From contig NZ_VLPS01000001.1 of assembly GCF_007570865.1 (NCBI RefSeq), forward strand, positions 682,001-746,000: DNA of 64,000 nt, read 5' to 3'. Every line of letters begins with the position of its first letter. The stretch's first letter is position 1. Source of the stretch: Atlantibacter subterraneus (lineage in GTDB: Bacteria > Pseudomonadota > Gammaproteobacteria > Enterobacterales > Enterobacteriaceae). A program made the position numbers and the translations under genes. The notes under the pieces were generated by a model, which was given only the letters and a program-made list of their open reading frames with translations, made no database searches and was not told the DNA's origin. This document shows, in pieces, positions 60,558 through 64,000 of this stretch.

Positions 60558-61490
60558 ATGTACAGCAGCGTGCAGGGTATCGATCTTCGTTTACTTCATA
60601 TATTTGTGACTATCGCACAGTGCAAAGGTTTTTCTGCGGCGCAGGCGAGTCTGAATATGAACCAGTCTATTATCAGTTCCAGTATGGCTATGCTCGAAAC
60701 GCGTCTGGGTTATCGATTATGCGATAGAGGCCGGAGCGGATTTCGTCTGACGGAGGAAGGAAAACGAATACTTAAATCAGCACTGGAATTATTTTCATCA
60801 ATGGATAATTTTGTCGCCCAGGTAAGGGGCCTTTCCGGGAAATTGTTTGGACAGTTGTCGATTGGTTTACTGGACAGCACGTTAACTCTTCAGGACTCGC
60901 ATATTTATAAAACCGTGGCGCGTTTTTATAAGCGCAATCAGGATGTTTGCCTTCAATTGTCAATTAAATCACCGACAGAACTGGAGCAGGACATTCTCAA
61001 CGGACAATTGCATGCCGCCATTGCCTATACCAGCCATCGTCTTGTTGGGTTGAAATATATAAATTTGTTTACCGAAAAAGTTTCTATTTATTGCGGTAAG
61101 GATCACCCGTTATTCAATCGGGCCAGAGTCTCCACTCAGGATATCCTTCAGGCAAAATGGGTAAAGCGAGGGTATTTAATGCCTTCTAATCTGGTTCCCC
61201 TGGCGCTGCCGGACGACAACATGACGGCAAGCGCGCATCAGATGGAAGGCGTAGCGTTAATGATCCTGGCCGGTACGCATCTTGGCTACCTCCCTGAGCA
61301 TTATGCAAAAACGTGGGAAGAAACGGGCGAGATGCGGGTTCTTAACCCGCAAACATTAAGCTATGAGGCGCAGCATTGTCTCATTTTTCACCAGACGCGG
61401 CCGCGCAATGAAGCCCTTGATGCGTTTATCGACGATGTGCTAACAGAACATAAAGTTACGCATCCAACGCGTCACACAGCGCATAAATAA
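60558..61490 (+). CDS. LysR-type transcriptional regulator
   Basis: A 310-residue regulator with an N-terminal winged helix (DLRLLHIFVTIAQCKGFSAA, then NQSIISSSMAMLETRLGYRL) and a C-terminal effector domain (LFTEKVSIYCGKDHPLF, MILAGTHLGYLPEHYA). I do not recognise the ortholog. Base composition is about 37-47 percent GC in lines I counted, against about 60 percent in tyrR just before it, which suggests transfer. It precedes the carbamoyltransferase and permease on the same strand, so it probably controls them. AGGAG precedes ATG. Confidence 0.85.
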   Translation: MYSSVQGIDLRLLHIFVTIAQCKGFSAAQASLNMNQSIISSSMAMLETRLGYRLCDRGRSGFRLTEEGKRILKSALELFSSMDNFVAQVRGLSGKLFGQLSIGLLDSTLTLQDSHIYKTVARFYKRNQDVCLQLSIKSPTELEQDILNGQLHAAIAYTSHRLVGLKYINLFTEKVSIYCGKDHPLFNRARVSTQDILQAKWVKRGYLMPSNLVPLALPDDNMTASAHQMEGVALMILAGTHLGYLPEHYAKTWEETGEMRVLNPQTLSYEAQHCLIFHQTRPRNEALDAFIDDVLTEHKVTHPTRHTAHK

Positions 61491-61792
61491 TATGACCTGA
61501 GTATTAAGCAATGTTATTCATCATTTCCGATTATTAAATAAACGCATTTCTGTAAGGTCGTTATTTAACACACGATGCCTGTCACGTTGCACCTCAGTAA
61601 TGGGGGCATTGACCGGGCTGGCTACGGTTATTTCAGGCGCGATACATTGGGAAAATTGAAAGTGTAGTTGCCATTATTGTTATTTAACTTCACTCATTGA
61701 CTCTTTACGCTTCGATCATAACAGGGCCATGAAATCTATACCTGTAACGCTGGATAGCAAACCCATCATTACGTTCACGTAAGGAGCTTTAA
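61491..61792 (+). promoter_or_regulatory. Gap between the LysR gene and the carbamoyltransferase
   Basis: About 300 AT-rich bases. TTATTAAATAA (61531-61541) is a small palindrome that could be part of a LysR-type site. TTGACT near 61697 with ATAACA about 16 bases on is a weak candidate promoter. The strong AAGGAG ribosome site lies at 61781-61786. Confidence 0.4.
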
Positions 61793-62731
61793 ATGAGAAA
61801 CAAATTCCGTGGCACCCATTATCTGGCAATGAAAGACTTCACAGCGGAAGAGATACGTTATTTGGTAGAACTTGCGGCCGATTTAAAACGTAAATGGACG
61901 ATGCGCGAACCTCATGAATACCTGAAAGGGAAAACGTACGGCATGATTTTTGAAAAGAAATCGACCCGTACTCGTAACTCTTTCCATGCTGCGGCGACGG
62001 CGCTGGGCGCCCAGTCAATTTATCTGCGTCCTGATGAAATGCAATTAAGCCGTGGCGAACCCATTAAAGATACCGCCCGAATTATCGATCGCTACTTTGA
62101 CGGTTTATATATCCGTACCTTTGGCCAGGAAATTGTCGAAGAGTTTGCAAAATACATGAAGAACCCGGTTATTAACGCCCTGACGGCGCTTGAGCACCCC
62201 TGCCAGGGGCTGGCGGATTTGCTGACGATTAAAGAAAAAATGGGTGACTGGAAAGGAGTCAAAGTGTGTTACGCCGGGGATGTTTATAACGTGTGTCACT
62301 CGCTGATGATTGGATCTGCGATGGTTGGGATGGATATTTATGTCGCCGCGCCGAAAGCCTATAAACCTGCGCCGGAAATCCTTGAATGTGCGCAAAAACA
62401 TGCGGCAGCTAACGGCTCCAGGGTCATTGTCACCGAAGATTTTGATGAAGCGCTGCGCAATGCGGATGTGGTTTATGGCAATACCTGGCACAGCATGGGT
62501 GAAAACGAGGAACAGAAAGAAAAACGCATACACGATTTTATGCCCTATCAGATCAATGCGCAGGCGATGGCGAAAGCGCGTAAGAACGCCATTTTCATGC
62601 ATTGCCTACCCGGTTATCGCGGAGAAGATATGACGGATGAGGTCATTGAAGGCGCGCAATCCGTGGTCTGGGATCAAGGTAAAAACCGAATGCATACCGT
62701 TAAAGCCGTACTGGTCGCCACCTCCTTGTAA
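61793..62731 (+). CDS. Carbamoyltransferase of the ornithine carbamoyltransferase family (substrate uncertain)
   Basis: A 312-residue enzyme of the OTC/ATC fold. The carbamoyl phosphate loop STRTR (EKKSTRTRNSFHAA) and HPCQ (ALEHPCQGLADLLT) are intact, as is HCLPG-type C-terminal loop (HCLPGYRGEDMTDEVIEG). The amino-acid side has YNVCHSLM and the SMG loop (GNTWHSMGENEE). In ordinary OTC the loop reads TDVW-SMG, with the aspartate holding the ornithine alpha-amino group; here that position is asparagine. The enzyme could be a catabolic OTC, or could use another amine or ureido compound. Its neighbours (a LysR regulator and an amino-acid permease) suggest catabolism rather than arginine synthesis. 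Confidence 0.85.
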   Translation: MRNKFRGTHYLAMKDFTAEEIRYLVELAADLKRKWTMREPHEYLKGKTYGMIFEKKSTRTRNSFHAAATALGAQSIYLRPDEMQLSRGEPIKDTARIIDRYFDGLYIRTFGQEIVEEFAKYMKNPVINALTALEHPCQGLADLLTIKEKMGDWKGVKVCYAGDVYNVCHSLMIGSAMVGMDIYVAAPKAYKPAPEILECAQKHAAANGSRVIVTEDFDEALRNADVVYGNTWHSMGENEEQKEKRIHDFMPYQINAQAMAKARKNAIFMHCLPGYRGEDMTDEVIEGAQSVVWDQGKNRMHTVKAVLVATSL

Positions 62732-62760
62732 CGGTAATAAAGCGTTTCTAATCCGCTCAT

Positions 62761-62796
62761 CTCCTTCCTGTCATCTTCGCCTTAAACAGGAAGGAG
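62761..62796 (+). repeat. Intercistronic hairpin between carbamoyltransferase and permease
   Basis: CTCCTTCCTGT (62761-62771) and ACAGGAAGGAG (62786-62796) are a perfect 11-base inverted repeat around a 14-base loop. No T-run follows, so it is more likely an RNA stability or processing element than a terminator. Confidence 0.7.
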
Positions 62797-62819
62797 GAGA
62801 GGCTCGACAGGAGTCAGAT

Positions 62820-64000
62820 ATGAACCAACCCACTTCGTCTGAACACGGCCAGCTAAAAAAAGTCATTACCTTCAAAGGCTTTCTCGGCATGGGCATCGGC
62901 TGCGTTTTTGGCGCGTCATGGCTGGTGCTTACCGGCGTATGGCTGGACACGGCCGGCGGTCCGCTTAATGTGGTCATCGCGATTATTTTGTGCCTGGTGA
63001 TTGAGCTTCCTCTGGCGCTGGCTTATCTGGAGGCTATCTCTACCGTACCGCTTGCGGGCGGAGAAGCCGCTTACGCTTATCTCGCATTCGGTAGTTTCGC
63101 CGCCATGATTGCCGGCTGGTTCGGTGTCCTGGTCAATATTATCTTATGCGCATGGGAGGCTATCGCCATCACAACGATGGTGGGCTATCTCATTCCCACG
63201 TTGAAAACCATGATGCCGCTTTATGCCGTTGGCGGCAGTACAGTGACCGGGCCATTCTTGCTGTTGGGGCTGATTTTAGTGTTTGGCATCGGGTTAATGC
63301 AGCATCGCGGCGTGAAAATGTCCTCTGCATTACAAACGGGTATCACGGTTACCGTTCTGACGTTGGTGATTATTTCATTGGCGGTATGCGTTGCGCATAG
63401 TGATGTAAATAACCTCAAGCCGCTACAAACCCGACCCACAGTCGAGGGCGTCGTCGCATTGCTTGCGCTGTTGCCATTTTCCATCGCGGGGTGGGAAACC
63501 ATCGCCAAAGGTGCGGAAGAAGCTTCAGCGACGTTGAGTCGCCAGCGTACGGCGCTCGCGCTGATCGTTTCCGTGGTCTTTGCCACATTCATGTACTTGA
63601 TTACTGTATTGGTGCCAGCGGCAATCGTGCCATGGCAATCGCTGTTGAATACGGATATTCCGTTTGCTAATGCGTCAAGGGAAGTGACAGGCACGGTCGC
63701 CTGGGGATATTGCCTGACGGCAGCGGCATGTTGCGGTGTCGTCGGCGTCTATAACGCCTGTTTTTATGGCGCTACGCGCTTATTAATGTACCTGAGCCAG
63801 GTGGGGCTGATCCCTGCTGCGTTCTCGCGACTGCATCCTGTCTATAAAACGCCGACTACCGCGATTCTTTTTGTTTCGAGTATTGCGGCTGCCGCCTGTT
63901 TTCTGGGCAAAGCGGTATTTATTCCGCTGGTTACCGTCGCGGCATTTTCCTACATCGTGCTCTGGGGATCGACGCTCTTTTCAGTCATTCGCTTACGCAA
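62820..64000 (+). CDS. APC-superfamily amino-acid permease (3' end outside window)
   Basis: The frame is open from ATG at 62820 to the window end, 393 codons without stop; the gene is cut by the window. It begins with a short hydrophilic tail (MNQPTSSEHGQLKKVITFKG) and then a glycine-rich first helix (FLGMGIGCVFGASWLVLTGV), and has about ten hydrophobic segments, as in the amino acid-polyamine-organocation family. CAGGAG precedes ATG. The substrate is unknown; with the upstream carbamoyltransferase, an amino acid, ureido compound or polyamine is likely. The rest of the operon lies beyond base 64000. Confidence 0.88.
   Translation, partial: MNQPTSSEHGQLKKVITFKGFLGMGIGCVFGASWLVLTGVWLDTAGGPLNVVIAIILCLVIELPLALAYLEAISTVPLAGGEAAYAYLAFGSFAAMIAGWFGVLVNIILCAWEAIAITTMVGYLIPTLKTMMPLYAVGGSTVTGPFLLLGLILVFGIGLMQHRGVKMSSALQTGITVTVLTLVIISLAVCVAHSDVNNLKPLQTRPTVEGVVALLALLPFSIAGWETIAKGAEEASATLSRQRTALALIVSVVFATFMYLITVLVPAAIVPWQSLLNTDIPFANASREVTGTVAWGYCLTAAACCGVVGVYNACFYGATRLLMYLSQVGLIPAAFSRLHPVYKTPTTAILFVSSIAAAACFLGKAVFIPLVTVAAFSYIVLWGSTLFSVIRLR

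Noticed and set aside
61793-62731. The carbamoyltransferase as the biosynthetic ArgF/ArgI
   Set aside because: The ornithine loop differs, and the neighbours are a LysR regulator and a permease, not arginine genes; family kept but function left open.

Overview
The window is chromosomal DNA from a member of the Enterobacteriaceae close to Enterobacter, Kosakonia or Cronobacter. Nearly every protein is recognisable as the ortholog of an E. coli K-12 protein, and gene order follows the E. coli ychE-oppA to tyrR segment for about 60 kb. It is not E. coli itself: kch, yciEFG, yciQ, ycjD, the puu cluster and pspE are missing from their usual places. Instead there is an rpfF gene beside the PAS-GGDEF-EAL gene, a different potassium channel after oppF, and a YkgJ-like gene between yciC and ompW. 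Genus and species cannot be fixed by reading alone. I saw no rRNA, tRNA, CRISPR array, insertion sequence or prophage.

Layout. 1-6.5 kb: the end of ychE, then the oligopeptide importer operon oppABCDF. 6.5-13.1 kb: a six-helix potassium channel, yciU-clsA, yciY, yciI, tonB, yciA-yciB, yciC and a cysteine-cluster gene. 13.3-20.8 kb: ompW and the trp operon (trpLEDCBA, minus strand) with promoter, TrpR operator, leader peptide and attenuator visible. 20.8-26.4 kb: rnm (yciV), yciO, rluB, btuR-yciK, sohB, yciN. 26.7-38.7 kb: topA, cysB, a run of very small genes (ymiA to ymiC), acnA, ribA, pgpB, lapAB, pyrF-yciH, osmB. 39-47.9 kb: yciT, yciZ, the rpfF/rpfR diffusible-signal/cyclic-di-GMP pair placed tail to tail, rnb, yciW, fabI. 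48-58.6 kb: sapABCDF, then the phage-shock locus pspF-pspABCD with ycjX-ycjF. 58.7-60.3 kb: tyrR. 60.4 kb to the end: an accessory segment of lower GC with a LysR regulator, a carbamoyltransferase of the ornithine carbamoyltransferase family and an APC amino-acid permease cut by the window end.

How the genes work together: most of the window is housekeeping (peptide import, tryptophan synthesis, envelope stress and lipopolysaccharide control, RNA decay and modification, DNA topology, cysteine regulation). The parts that deserve attention are the last 3.6 kb, probably the start of a catabolic operon around a carbamoyltransferase whose ornithine-binding loop is altered; the complete BDSF-type RpfF/RpfR pair; a TyrR that carries seven residues at the GAFTGA position that E. 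coli TyrR lacks; a tight cluster of small-protein genes before acnA; and a perfect 15-bp inverted repeat just upstream of yciT. Comparisons to E. coli rest on remembered sequences, not on a search.
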